Positions 43,691 through 57,400 of a DNA stretch of 64,000 bases are shown one piece after another; positions within the stretch are counted from its first letter, which is position 1; every line of letters begins with the position of its first letter. Source of the stretch: Bryoerythrophyllum caledonicum (taxonomy: Eukaryota > Streptophyta > Bryopsida > Pottiales > Pottiaceae); the NCBI GenBank assembly GCA_963971425.1, contig OZ020514.1:27826602-27890601 (forward strand), written 5' to 3'. The position numbers and the translations under genes are program-made. The notes beneath the pieces were generated by a model. That model saw only the letters and a list, made by a program, of their open reading frames with translations. It ran no database searches and was not told the DNA's origin.

Positions 43691-43853
43691 TCTATCGTCT
43701 CCCACTGGTCAGAATCACCGTAAGTATAAAAAATACAGCACATGGAGCCTCACTTCACTTCTGAACTTTTGTTTCCCAAGAGCTTTGAGCTGCATTATGT
43801 ATCCATTGCTTGATAATCATCGAGTTCGGAAGTCTTGAATATTAGAGTTTCTT

Positions 43854-46800
43854 TTGGAACTCTTGATATTTCTTCCACATACTACCTATCACGTTTGTTC
43901 ATTTCTTGATACTATATCCATCAGAATGGCCACCAAACCTTGGTCTCCTTGGTATATCAAAATCACTATGGTGCAAGGCAAGAAGACCGACTCCCTCCAA
44001 TGCAATCTTTGTCACCGCATTTTTGCAAGAAGGCTAGAACGACAGCTAAGTCATCTTGGGTACGAAGAACTCCCTGGCAAGCGCAACAGCGGTGTTGGCC
44101 TATGCACCAAATTGACAACCTGCATACAGACTTTATTTAAAAATGGTCGTGGCCACTATCCAAAACACAATGGAGAACTTTTCTCCGAACATTGCCCCAC
44201 CCCACCATTGAAATCTGTGCCTGCCTCAGAAATATAGCACGCCCAAGTCCACTGGTGCAGACTCTTGTGTAGGGTCTACTTCAATCCCCCCCGTGATTTT
44301 ACCATCAACCATGGTTGAACCGACCTCCACCTTCCACGACTTCACCGAACAAGGGAGTGTAGGTGCCACCTTCCCCAGATTGGTGAGGCAATTCGTGCTC
44401 AAAGAGGGCTTTCAAGAAGTGGAGCGGCGGGAGCTAGACAAAGTGTGGGCGAAGTTTTTCTACAAAGCAAACGTGCCGTTTGCTTAAGCATGGAATGCTG
44501 CGTTCAAGGAAGCCGTGATGAAGACTGCCTCTTTCAAAGAACCATATGTCCTACCTTCTTACCATGACATTCGGACAAGGTTGTTGGGACAAGCGAAGGC
44601 TGATTTGGAAGCACAACTTAATAAAAGACTGTTCGAGAGTGTTCGGAAGTTCGGAGGAAGTCTAGCCATAGATGGGTGGACATCTGTGACTAGTCGCCCT
44701 TTGTGCAATACAATGCTCGTGTCTCCTGCTCGAGAGCTCTATTTGGGAGCTGAAGATACTACGGGCAAAAAAAAGAACGTTGCGTACCTGACATCCATCA
44801 TGTTCAAATTCATTGAACAAGTTGGCCCCCACAACATTGTTCAGGTGTGTACTGACAATGCTCTAATCATGCTCAATGCCTCAGAATTAGTACTCAAGAA
44901 ATATCCACATATATACAATCAAGGATCTGCCGTGCATGCCCTGGACTTATTGTTGGAAGACTGGGAGAAGGCTACATGGATAAAAAAAACTCTCGACAAG
45001 GCCAAGTTCTTGGTTAAGTTTGTCAAGAATCGTCAAATGCCCCTCGCCGTGATTCGTAAACATGAGGCGAAGTTCAACCTATTGTTGCCCGGGCAAACAA
45101 GATTTGCATGTAATTTTATAATGATAGATTGCATGTTGAAGGTCAAGGAATCATTGGAGCAAACCGTCATTGATCCTGAATAGCGGGCATATGCCTCAAA
45201 GAAGTCACTCTCGGCTAGAGATAAAGTAGTCATCTCTCGAGCCATCGAAAGAGTGGTTCTAGATGAGCGTTTCTGGGAGCGGTACACGAACTTCCAGAAG
45301 ATGGTAGCCCCCGTAGTGTATGCGCTTCGGGAATTCGATGCCAAAGAACCTTGCATGCCCAAGGTTTTGCACATCCTTTGCGACCTTGAGAAGCATGTCC
45401 TAGCGTTGCTTAACGAACCATTTTGTCTCGATAGAGATTTAGCGGTCATTGTTGAGGACGAGTTCTATGCACGGAAACAGATGATGACAACGGATTTTCA
45501 TTCCGCCGGTGCACTTCTCAATCCTTATTTACTCCATGACGAAGAGTTGGCCAATGATCCGGATGTCATCACGGCATGCAAACGAGTACTACAAAAGCTA
45601 TGTATTTCTAAGACTTACCCGGACGTGGTGAACGAGTTCCTAGCATTTCGAAACAAGGATGTACCATTCCATGACATGTTGGATCCTAAGGACCAAAAAT
45701 GTTCTCCGTATGTTTGGTGGGATTTTGAAGGTGCTTGTGGAAAACTCCTTGCACCAATTACAAAGAATATACTAGCGCAGACAATATCATCTTCTTCTTG
45801 CGAACGCAATTGGAGTAGCTACCCTTTTGTCCATGACAAGAAACGGAACCGGTTACTACCGGGAAGGGCTGATGACTTGGTCTTTGTGTATACGAACTCG
45901 AAGTTGCTTGCGAATGCAAAGTAAACGGATGAGAAGAGGTGGTATGCGGAGAACTTGGATTTAGAGGATCCACAACCACGTGAGTGGGATGACCCAGAAT
46001 ACTCTGATGGTTCAAGCACCGGTGCCCTTGCCAATTACGATGCAGAGCATCTAGACGATGACATCGACAGCAGCCCTTCTCAATGTATGGATCATACTCA
46101 CGACGCCCCAATCACCAAGTATGATTTTGTCGATGACGACGTTCTTGCAGAGAAAGAAGATGACCTGTTGCACATAGTGCGGTACTTGAATGGAGACGGC
46201 ATGGTCAATAGCAATAATATCCTTCGTCGTGGACCGACTCCACTTCCGGAAGACACGAAGGACAAGGGAGGAGAAGATTTATCATCCTCACGTGCAACGG
46301 CACTACACGGGCAAAAGACGCAAGGGCCTTCAATGAAGAGCGTTGAGGAAGACAAGCACCACGGTCTCACACTTGTGGAGAACCCCGAGTAAACAACAAA
46401 AGAGCCATTCCTAGACGACACGCTTGTTCTCGAGGAGAAAACTATGAAGGGCGATACTTATGGCGGTACAAGGAGTCCCATTCACGTCACGGAGAAGAAG
46501 GCATCTTCCTCTAAGGATCAACCGTCTTTGCATGGTCGCGCGTCGCAGTCTCTATTTGCAACCCCTCTTGCAACGGTCACTACAACCAATTTGAAATCCT
46601 CCCACGGTTTGATGTCCCTTTCAAAACATGTGCGACCCCGAACGCCGCAACGCCAATCCGATGGCATATCTAGTGATGGCGATGTACCTCTGTCTAAGCT
46701 CTTCATACATCACCCCGAGGTTCAGGGAGATTTAGGGTTACAACTTAGGCGGCCTACGAACGCCACGAAGAAACGAAAAGCTTCCATGCATCGATATCTT

Positions 46801-47046
46801 CGCACGCGACCTAGTAATCCCACTGATGTCATTGAAACTTGCAAGAGATTCAAAACCATTTAAACATTGTCGATCAAACGGAGAATCAAACAAGAAACCA
46901 CCACGGATTATGAAGACGATCCTTCGGGATCTAGTGGAGCTGAAATCAAAGGAGACAGCGATTACGAACTTCCTACCGACATGAATGAGTAGGAAAATTT
47001 GGCCCATTTACGTAGTATGCGTTCATCGCACTTATTCTTATTGTAA
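43854..47046 (+). pseudogene. hAT-family transposase (BED, DUF659, hAT dimerisation)
   Basis: BED-type zinc finger start near 43926 (MATKPWSPWYIKI, CNLCHRIF). One frame from 44293 then stays coherent for 2.7 kb. It holds a DUF659-like core (GGSLAIDGWTSVTSRPLCNT, QVCTDNALIMLNAS) and the C-terminal dimerisation block (SSSSCERNWSSYPFVHDKKR, RADDLVFVYTNSKLL), followed by a long acidic, Ser-rich tail. In-frame stops are TAA 44485, TAG 45181, TAA 45922, TAA 46390, TAA 46861 and TAG 46990, none TGA and with no frameshift after 44293. The next stop is TAA 47044-47046. The enzyme would cut and paste a hAT transposon; I could not place its terminal repeats. Confidence 0.85.
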
Positions 47047-47741
47047 ATATTGTAATTTGAGTTTAGGGTACTTTATAGACGTTCCACGTATGCATTGAAA
47101 GTTTCTATTGTCTCAATTGATTCTTGGATTTATTCCGAATATCAATAAAGATTTTTCATATATGCACAAGTTTTATATCCATCTCTTTTGCTATTCTATT
47201 GTCTTGTGTTTTGTGTATGGATTTAGTCATTCCATACGAAATGACTTAAATATGACATTCTTGTTGTGTACAGAATGTACTTTGAGTTTGCAAACTTCTA
47301 TTCATTTCACTGCTTCGCATCCACTTGATGCACCACAACATTTCTAACATCCACATATAATTGAAGAATTAACAAGTTGACAAAATATCTTACAAATTGT
47401 AAACTTGTATTTTAAAAAGTATGCCCCACCACGGCATGCTTGCAACTTCTTGCCACACCATTCCTTAAACAACAACTATGCTAAGCTTTACATTCATCTA
47501 CCCCATTTTATTGCCTTGAAGAAGAAGGCTCGTTCGTATGATCCGTTCGAGTGCTACTACGAGTCCATGGTCTCAGGCTTGGCTTGGCAATCCTCACCTC
47601 CTCTTTGTACTCTCGATCCATGGTTGCAATTTCCCTGTGCATCTCCGACCCTCAACTATCGTTGCTGTCATTGCCATCATCCCTCTTCCGCTTCCGGTTT
47701 TTCTAGCACGTTCCGCCAATAGCCAATGATGTCCCCAATCC
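47047..47741. other. Convergent intergenic region
   Basis: AT-rich. Presumably holds 3' ends of the hAT gene and of the - strand RING gene (AATAAAG near 47142). No other gene seen. Confidence 0.5.
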
Positions 47742-50447
47742 TCATATCAAATGCTTGTACGGCATCCCAATATTGCAGTCTACATCTTTAAAAGAATCCT
47801 CTTCCGTTGAACTCCATAGTTTTGTGGCCTCTTCCAACTTTGCAAGGACCAGGGCTCTTCCCACCCAAGTACGATTGTACTTCTTGTACTCATCTCCCAA
47901 CTCAATGCCATTATTTACCTCCTGCCGCACACCATCTTCTCACTTTTCAGCGCTTCTTGGAGGAAATCGGAAGAAACGCTTGTGCTCAGTGCCTCAATGC
48001 CCCCTAAAGTTGCAGCAAAACAATTCTTGTTGCTCGCCATCTTCAATCTCTCGCGCCCGTATCTCCACCTCATAGTCTTGTGTCATCCAAAAGAATAGAT
48101 CAATTTCCATCCCATACTCCTTGTATAGTTGGTGACAAGTAAAGTCACTATTCCACATAAGTGGTTTTCTCTAGTCATGATAGTTCTGGGATTTCTTCGA
48201 AAGTTGATCCAAGGGGAGATTCCATCGGTTGAACTTGTGCCCCGGTGGCATAACATCTCGTATCCCCACCACTTCGTAGAATCTTGTGCTAATTGGAGAG
48301 CGACACATAGGACACGCCGATTGTATCATAGAACTTGCGGAAATGCAAGTAATATGAAAGTTATGGCCACATTGGCCCAACGTATATGCTCCTTCCGAAC
48401 CGAAATGATCATGGCACAAGCTGCATTTGTTAGTGAGGAATGCTCGGACTGGGTTGCAAGTATGGATTACTCTTCGCTGCGATTCTTCAAAATGTGATGA
48501 GAAGATATTGTAGGGCACCCATCCTTCCTCCACTTCCAAAGCCCAGTCAATACCATGGCTCTTTCCCTTTCGATGATAGTTTGTGCGATCCATCATCTCC
48601 GGTACATCACCGTAAACAGTAACGTTTGTGGACTCATGTCCACGTTGTCCAACGAATTTCTTGAATTGTTCCAATGAGGTATCCACAAGTTCACATGATT
48701 CTTTAAATTTGGCGGCAAATTTCTTGAGATCATGTTGTGCTTCCGAGACCATGGATGCCCTGTCTTGAAGGCGATGAATCCAACCCAACCAAGGCATTGT
48801 GTTCTTCTTGCATGGTGTGTCGTCCACCGATCTCAATGTCCTCCGCAGTGTCTCTAGTTCCGCTCGTGCCTCGTCCCTCTCCTTATTTGCCACCTCCAAT
48901 TTCTGTGACATTGATTCCATCTCCCCCTCACATTCTACTATTGCCTTCCCTTTTCTCTACGCTTCTGACCGTATTTGGCTACTTCCAATTGTTACTGCCA
49001 ATTGAATAGAAGAAGGCTTAGCCGGTCTGCTAGATTTAACTGGCGTGGCATCCTCTGCATCGTTCCCTTCAAACTTGGAAAGAGAAAGGTTGTCAGAAGT
49101 TTCGGCGCTATCCTCAATGACTATCACATCCACCTCACGAACCTGCGCATTCATCTTCTCCGACATCTTGTTAAGGAGTCTCCTACTGGCCTCCACCTGC
49201 CGCTTGTTCCCTTCCAATTCCCATTTAAGGTGTCTAGTGAGGGCTTCATTTTTATTGGCCTCGTTCTCTATATCCATCACTTTCTGAGTTAGCGCGACCC
49301 TTTCTCGTAACATTGGCAGTATACAAGAAGCCAATGTGTCGAAGCCATTAGCGCCTCGTAGCACATTCGGAGTGATACTTGAAAACGCATGAGCCATACT
49401 TACAAGAGAAGGAGCTATTGCTGCAAGAATTTCGGCCCCGTTCTTCAAATCATAAGCCACTCCCACTACATCATGTATTTCGGCCCATTCTCTTGAATCA
49501 CTTCGCACATTGACTGGACGACAAAATTCTTTTGCTTCAACGCACGCTTCAGTCCACTTAACACTGAAGTCGAGCAAGTCTTTGAACGTATTCTTGTTTG
49601 GCATGGTTTGAAGCATTTTTTCAATATCGAAAATCAAAGTACCCTTGTCAATCATCGGGTCATTGGAAATTGGTTCCAATATTTCCCGCATTGAAGTGTT
49701 TGGTCCGGCATCCATTGTCTTTGGTGCCATGCCTTCCAAAAATTGAACGTTTGGAACAACAATTTCTTCTCCATCCGTATTCTCCCCCTCTCGTTCCGCG
49801 TTACCATCATCTTCACCTCCTACAATCACAATATTCGGAATATCTGATTGTAGGGGGTCTTCTACCGTCATTACCTCCAAAGTCACTTAGGGGATTGTGG
49901 TTGACAATATATTGTCGACCACAATGTCCAAATGTTTGTCACTCTATCACAACGGCAACCTCCTCCATCGATAGTTGTATTTTCGGCACGGTATCCACCG
50001 CGCTCATTTGACGAGGCTTTTTCTTCAACTCCTCCAAAATAGCTTGGTCAAGGTCAATTCAAGATTGAATAAATCAGGAATATGCTTCTGATTTCGTCCA
50101 ATCCTAAGCGGATGTTGTATAGGAGTCAGAAACGTGCTCCAATCCACCTTTCGTTTCAACACAACCTCGATGTATACCATTGATAGTAGGCTATATTTGA
50201 AAGACCCTTTGCTTCTTGGGCGATTCCCAAACAAAGCCCGCCAAACCTCCTCCGCACGATAAATGAAGTGATCATCTTTGCGCATCCACGGCTTGCAAGC
50301 AAAGTAAGTCGTATGACTTATGTGGCAATCTCTTGGCCAAAGTTTATCGATGCGGTACATCTTCACGTATTTCTTGCATGTCTTGAGTGAGCCGCCAAAA
50401 CGGCTCCCGAGGATGAATGGACCGCACATCAATTGTGTTAGGTTCAA
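47742..50447 (-). pseudogene. Coiled-coil and RING-finger protein, broken
   Basis: Nearly one frame from above 50447 to 47742. N-terminal globular part (KTCKKYVKMYRIDKLWPRDC, FIYRAEEVWRALFGNRPRSK), a two-step frameshift region at 50025-49920, TAA at 49887, then an acidic stretch and helices (SREWAEIHDVVGVAYDLKNG). TAG at 48957 interrupts a coiled coil (KLEVANKERDEARAELETLR). A RING-H2 domain follows: CSLCHDHF, CGHNFHITC, CPMCRSP (about 48370-48260). TAG at 48171 and two TGA come further down. Intact RING-H2 proteins are E3 ubiquitin ligases. The fusion to a transposon-like N-terminal domain is unusual. Confidence 0.6.
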
Positions 50448-51300
50448 CTAGTAGTTGAAGTGGGTAATCCAATAGGATTAACCCATGATTTTTGATCAAT
50501 ATGGCTAAATGGCCTTTCCGTTCACTAATTACTTAAATAGGAGCCACTTTATGGCGACTGCGGATTTTATTAAGTTAACCAAAAAATTAATAGGAAGGAA
50601 AAAATGAAGAGAAGGTTAGAAAAGGGAAAAAGAAGAAAAAACAAAAACAATAGAAAAGGAAGAAAAGTAAAGTTGTGGGGAAGAAATTACCTCCTACCGA
50701 GTCGAGGGCCCCAATTGACCACGGTGAAGAAACCACGGGAAAAAATTAGGAGAAGAAGAAGAATGATGGTGAGGAGAGGGAAAAAAAAATTAAAAAGGAG
50801 GCTTACAAAGCCCTTAAAAGGTAGAAAAAAAGGGTCCAAATGAAGTGGGAAAAAACCCCCACCATTACTTGGTAAATTAATCCCAACCCCAAGCAAGGGG
50901 AATTCAATGTAGGTAGATTTAGCACCCTTGGAGTTAGCTAATAGCTCACTTATTGAGATCATGCACACCCATGTGGCATGGAGTCAATGTTAAGATTTAG
51001 ATATTCCTTGGTTAGTGGGACACCCACTCTTGTTAAATGCAAGGGTGGCACGGAATTAGTAGCTATAGGTTTAATAGGCTTTGTAAGAAGGAAGCCATTA
51101 ATGGAAGAAGGCCAAAGGCGGCGGGAACTTCTTTGGGAACTCAAGGAGAGCAAATGGTTGGGGAGTTATCCCAGGAGAGGTCGCATTCGGTTGTGTGCAA
51201 GCCATAGGAAAAGAGAGAACAGGGGTGTGGAGAGAATGTGCGAGAAAAACAGAGGGAATGAGAGCCGGAAGCCCCGGCCAACTGGAAGTGTGAATTAGCA
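50448..51300. other. Upstream region of RING pseudogene, low complexity
   Basis: The - strand frame continues a short way (YWITHFNY before a TAG at about 50448), so the gene may start further up. Otherwise A/G-rich sequence and a 106-codon + frame (50978-51298) without coding character. Confidence 0.4.
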
Positions 51301-52316
51301 GAAGAGGACCAGCACGAGGAAGAAGAGATCACAAAGAGGACTAGCACGAAGAAGAAGAGATCACGAGGGGGACCAGCACGAAGAAGAAGACATCACGAAG
51401 AGGACCAGCACGAAGAAGAAGAGATCACAAAGAGGACCAGCACGAAGAAGAAGAGATCACGAAGAGGACCAGCACGAAGAAGAAGAGATCACGAGGAGGA
51501 CCAGCACAAAGAAGAAGAGATCACGAGGAGGACCAGCACGAAGAAGAAGAGATTACGAAGAGGACCAGCACGAAGAAGAAGACATCACGAAGAAGACCAG
51601 CACAAAGAAGAAGAGATCACGAAGAGGACCAGCACGAGGAAGAAGACATCACGAAGAGGACCAACACGAAGAAGAAGAGATCACGAAGAGGACCAACACG
51701 AAGAAGAAGATATCACAAAGAGGACCTGCACGAAGAAGAAGAGATCACGAAGAGGACCAACACGAAGAAGAAGAGATCACGAGGAAGACCAAGACGAGGA
51801 AGAAGAGATCACGAGGAGGACCAGCACGAAGAAGAAGACATCACGAAGAGGACCAGCACGAAGAAGAAGAGATCACGAGGAGGACCAGCACGAAGAAGAA
51901 GACATCACGAAGAGGACCAGCACGAAGAAGAAGAGATCACAAAGAGGACCAGCACGAAGAGGAAGAGATCACGAAGAGGACCAGCACGAAGAAGAAGAGA
52001 TCACAAAGAGGACCTGCACGAAGAAGAAGAGATCACGAAGAGGACCAGCACGAAGAAGAAGACATCACGAAGAGGACTAGTATGAAGAAGAAGAGATCAC
52101 GAGGAGGACTAGCACGAAGAAGCAGAGATCACGAAGAGGACCAGCACAAAGAAGAAGAGATCACGTGGAGGACCTGCACGAAGAAGAAGACATCACGAAG
52201 AGGACCAGCACGAAGAAGAAGACATCACGAGGAGGACGAGCACGAAGAAGCAGAGATCACGAAGAGGACCAACACGAAGAGGAGGACGAGCACACAAAGA
52301 GGACGATCATACAACT
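51301..52316. repeat. 32-bp minisatellite, about 31 copies
   Basis: Unit GACCAGCACGAAGAAGAAGA plus GATCACGAAGAG, almost pure purine on one strand except for the CCAGCAC and TCAC words. Variants (CAC/CAA, GAAGAG/GAGGAG, GACATC/GAGATC) recur in blocks, suggesting higher-order duplication. The period is not a multiple of three, so any frame rotates through three registers and is not a real gene. Confidence 0.95.
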
Positions 52317-53143
52317 GAAGGAAGGAGGGTGAATTGAATCGAATGAGGGAGCCCTTCCTTTCCCCCGGCTAGTAGTCAATTCCTCGTGCTTAAGGGAACC
52401 CTAAATTTTTCTAGTCACACACGTACGCGGAAGCGCTGTCAAAATTTCACTAGAATTAGGGTTACAATCAACTCAACTTAACTAGGTGATCACTCCATAA
52501 AAATAAGAGAACGCAGCTGGATGCTCATGAGTAGCTTAGTGTTAAGGAGGTTAATCATGTGAAGTATATGGGCGTGCATGTGAATGTTTGGCTACAACTT
52601 TTGAGTAAATATGTATGTTGAAGGTGCGCTGCTGGTCGCTGGCTGTGAGGTCCAGGGTCGAGTCAAATGATTAATTAAAGGCTGCCATCATGTTAAGCAT
52701 AAAAAACTAATAGGAATAGAAAAAACAAACATAAGAATCGGAGTTAGGGTCGAGGAGATAATTAGGATTATAAATTGTAGGAAGTAGGGAAGCCTGTCTG
52801 CTGCCAACTGGTCCCAGGGTCACACCTAAGCCTGAAACTGATTAGTAAGGGTCTAATCAAGTTTGGAATGCTGAATTGAACCCATAAGAGTTGGAAACGT
52901 TGCATTCGGGGCCGTAGAGTGAAAGTTACACTTGTTCAAAGGTGGGTTCAATTAGAAGGCTGGATTAAGTCACCACCTCACTAATTAACCACAAGGAACC
53001 CAAGTGAACATGAGATGTGTTGCCATGCTTGTATAAGTTGTGTATGAATGGGCTGAGGGTTGGTTACACAAGCAACTAGGCCCCGTATTAGGATCTTGTG
53101 TTCAAGATAAGCCACCCTTTAGGGGTGGTTTATTTGGCTCACA
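52317..53143 (+). other. Region likely containing the 5' LTR of element C
   Basis: No coding frame. Ends CTCACA four bases before a primer-site-like sequence. The left border cannot be set without a second LTR. Confidence 0.4.
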
Positions 53144-53146
53144 TTT

Positions 53147-53163
53147 TGGTGCGTCCGCCGGGA
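53147..53163 (+). promoter_or_regulatory. Candidate primer-binding site of element C
   Basis: TGGTGCGTCCGCCGGGA, four bases after a CA that can end an LTR, the same geometry as in the giant element (CA, TTTT-like, TGG...). The tRNA is not assigned. Confidence 0.5.
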
Positions 53164-54438
53164 GGAGGCGTGTCAATTGCTTGGAAGGGTTAATCATTCC
53201 ACCGTTGGATGTAGGTACAAACGCAAGGATCCTCGTGATGTATGGAGCAGCATGGGATAGCTTGAGGTAAGTGCCCGACTGGCTCATGTGTGGTGAAGTA
53301 ATTGTGAAGTACGAGTAATTTGTGAATATTTTGAATTAGTGTGAATGCATGAATGCCAAGTTGTGTTTAAGGGTGGGGTCCTAGAAGGGAGTGTGGAATC
53401 CCCGACCCTCCAACTACAAATCACCTTGTGTTGGAGGGATCCCCTTCTAGGCTTGTGGCTTGAGGTGAGCAAGGGGCCTAGGGGTGAAAGGTTGAGGCCC
53501 TCCCACGGAATCCACAAGGACTTCCAGTGAGCCTCTAGGTCGAAGGGGAAGGGTGCATGAGCCCGGGTATGGGACAAGGGCGCCCCTTCCTTCCCCCCGC
53601 GCTCGACTAACCACCAAGGTAAGTACAACTTGGAATGGAATGAGGTGTTTAAATCATGTGTTGCAAGTAATGGTGTGTGTTACCAATTGAGCCACCGTGG
53701 AGGGGAGTTGGAGTCGTGGACGCATCCAAGACGTAGGGGCGCTGATTGGAAGGAGCGCTGCATACGGTATGTGCACTATACCCTCCTTTAGGACCGCGGG
53801 TAGTAAATAGGACCAACTTGGATGTGGGACCACATTAGGGCTAGGAACCCCCAATTTCCCACTTGAGCCGTGTGGAACACTTGCCTTAGAACCGCTAGGG
53901 TGGGCCAACCACGAAATTACATGCAACGAACCTTTTGCTAAAAAGTGGGTTGGCTGGAGTTGCTTAAAGGTGAGTTATCCCCCTCTAAAACATTGTATGC
54001 GACCTATGGGTTGGCCTTAGAATCGTTAGAGTGCGGTTAGGTCCACGGTCGACTTCAACTAATGGTGACAGGGTGGCTAGAGATGCATCAAGGTATGTCT
54101 TCTTCACGGTGATAACATTGTATACACACCTTGTTGCATGCCGTCCCGTAATTGTGTCGTTTTCCTCCTAGTGGATAATGCCTAGTTCAAGGTGGTAAAA
54201 GGTGGAAGGGGGGATACCAAAGATACCGAGGAACCCCACCTTTTATCGAATTGAGGCCTAGGTCAGCCCCACAGTAAGGATCTGTACCGTGTGGTGCCAA
54301 TTGGGGAACAACTTTCCAACGGGGTGATACTCGTGGAGACATTCCTCAGTTTGGTTAACCTTTTGTCGTTACCCTTGAAGGATAGTCCTTAATAGGATTC
54401 TTCGGCGGCCTCATCGAGCTAAAACTCCACCACTAAAA
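53164..54438 (+). other. Long leader of element C
   Basis: About 1.3 kb without a convincing gene before the gag frame. Some Pro/Gly-rich frames on either strand are not supported. Confidence 0.5.
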
Positions 54439-57400
54439 TTGGGTCTTGGTCTTGAGTCAGTCCATCCTCGTGATAGAATTGGGAGTAGGAGTGTTGGAAA
54501 CACCCACTCACTGATCGAACTAGGCCGTGCTCGTGTAGATCCACCCACGACCTCGACAACTTCGACAGGAAGCCTTTTGGAGGACATGACTACCATCCAC
54601 GACCCACTGGACCCTATTTTTTGGACCTTAGAGTAGATGTCCCGTGCCACAAGGTCCCAAAGACCTTCCCTTACACCACCGTGGGAACGAGCGAGTGAAA
54701 GAAGGAGTAGGTCTAGGGAACTCACCGAGGACACAGCAGAGGGATTCTTGGAGGTACAACTAGAGGCTCTGCCCGCCCCCTTCCTTCCCTTCCCTCCATC
54801 TCTTCCTTCCACTTCGTTCAATCCGGTGAATACCACCAACACCACTAGCCCACGAAACACCCCCTCAGCCCCCACCATGGCCTCTGGAGGACCACCCCCG
54901 GTACGGCCTCCCATTAATCCTTTGGTTCAGCCAAGGGGTTTACCCATCTTAGTACCCGAGGGCTTGCAAGCGGCGCCTATGCCACCCAATTTGCCCACCT
55001 TTAGAGGAACCAAAGATGAAGATCCCTCCGCACACGTAGAACGTTTTCTGGAGCTCCTCACGACGTGCCTCATCACCAACACCGATTATTTCCTAGTGTG
55101 GTTCTCGTGTACCTTGAAGGACGCCGCCTACGAGTGGTATAGGAATCACCCCCCCGGTACCTTTGAGGATTGGGATAGCCTCATGAGGGCCTTTTTGGAG
55201 CACTTTAGACCCGAGGTAGGTCAAAGTAATGCCCTCACAACCTTAGCCGCGCTACGCCAAGGCCCAGGGGAGGAGATCACGACCTACATTAGGAGGTTTG
55301 AGCTGGTGGTTACAAGGTTTGTAGGGAACCTCCTCACCAATGACACCCTAACCCAATTCTTTATCCAAGGGTTCTACAATGAGGGAACCATTAGGGAGAT
55401 TTTGAAGGTTCGCCCCACATCTTTAGACGCTGCCAAGGCACAAGCTAGGCTAATAGAGCAAGTCGATCGAGACCAAGAGCGTATGTGGCGGAAGGAAGAG
55501 CACCACATCCCTAGTTTTATACCTATCCATGCCAAGGGCAAGGGACCAACCCCAGAACCTAACGCAGGAGCCCCGGTTGCCCAAGTCCCCATGTGGAACT
55601 ACTATGCTCCACCCTTGAATGTTAGGCCACCAGTAGCTCTCCCCGAACTCACCTATCACGAAGAGCGGGGCACATGGAAGGAGGAAATGAAGAATGAAAT
55701 CCTCCAAGGCCAACAAGGCTTCCAGGACCAATTAGCTCAACAAATCAAGGCCATGCAAGACCAAATGGCCTTGTTAATTAAAAACCAAGTCCCTAATCCC
55801 ACACCTCCACCCATAGAGTCTGGTAGACATGCCTCGGGCCTATGGTGCACTCAATGTGGCCAACCGGGGTACATCAGTCCCTTCTGCACCACCCTAGCGG
55901 CGGCACCGCAGTACCAGGTCGCTCAAACCCCGTATGTGCCTCCCCATAGGAATCAACCACTGGTGGCAGCTAACTATGGCCCGCAAGGCTATACACCACC
56001 AAACCCAGGTTATGGAGGACCTCCACGACCACGGTATGAAATCCATCACGCTTGTGGCAAGAGACACGCACCTGGGCAGTGTTGGGTCGAAAGTGAAGTA
56101 GTATGTGGTAACTGTGGGGGTAATCACCCTACCCAAGTGTGTCGAAGGCCGGATAAGGTAATCCCCATGCCTTCCCCACCGGGAAACTACCCTCAACAAG
56201 CTCAAGACCATTTGAGAGGTGCACGTAACCCCACCACCGATAATACTCTTAGGCCACCTAGCCTCTACTATGACTACAACAATAACCGCCAAAGTCAAAC
56301 CTCCCCACTGGGGGTTAATACCAAGGACGGTTACATCCCTTTATACCAAGGGCAAAACCAAGGAGGCCAACAAGGCCATGGTGGCCAACAAATCCATGGA
56401 GGGCAACAGAATCACGGGGGCCAACAAAACCAAGGTCCACAGGATGTGCGCTATGCCACGAGGTCAAGTGACATCGTGTCAACATATGGCCCTTCCCTCA
56501 TAGAGCTCAATGTCGTTTTTCACGAAATTAGTACAACCAAGGAAACAAAGACTTGTGAGTTGCCCGCATTGGCAGTCCAGACTCGGTCTAACCGACGGGA
56601 GCCTAGGTACTCGAGCCCCCCTCCACCCATACCAGAAGAGGGTGAGACCTCAGAGGAAGACTCACCTCACTTCTCTGACCTAAACGATACCACCAAAGAG
56701 GCGGTGGAAGGCACTAAAAGGGCCAACTTGAGATCCTCCCATGGGACACCTAGGCCCCGAACACCATTGTCCACTTCCCAAGAACCATGGGAAGGTCCAC
56801 CGATCCCTAGCCCCGAATTGAGCACCTTCCCACGCATCGAGCAACACGTGGGAGAAGGGCCTTACGATCTATGGGCGGATTTGAGTCGTCTTAAGGCGGA
56901 CATCACCATAGCCCAACTATTGGAGGTATCCCCACCCATGAGAAAGGTCCTTAGGTTGGGCACCCCGGTGAAGCGGAGGCCTAAGGCAACGGTTAGGTTG
57001 GCGGCTCGTGTAAAATCCGCTCACCCCAATATCGAAGTCAAGGCGGTTCAAATTGAGGTCTCAATAGTAGATAAGGTGGTACCCAACGTACTAGTCAACG
57101 GAGGTAGTGGTTTGAACATCATGCCCCTCTCAACTATGGAGAAGTTGGATCTAGACATCATGGAACCATCACCATACATCATCAACATGGCTAATCAAAG
57201 CTCGGAGGCCCCGTTAGGCCAAATTAGTGGTTGTAAAATCACCACGGGGGGTGTAGAGTATTCCCTCACCTTCCAAGTCATTCGAATGCACTCCAACAAG
57301 GAGGCATACCCCTTGCTGCTAGATAGGCCTTGGTTGCGAATTGCCAATGCCACGGTAGAATGGGGAGGGCCGAACCCCAACATCACCTACGGGCCCCCTG

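Noticed and set aside
43468-43743. Gly/Arg-rich ORFs on both strands
   Set aside because: Compositional frames in the CCGTCCGC repeat block.
52082-52318. Arg/Glu/Lys-rich protein
   Set aside because: Translation of the 32-bp minisatellite; the unit rotates through all frames.
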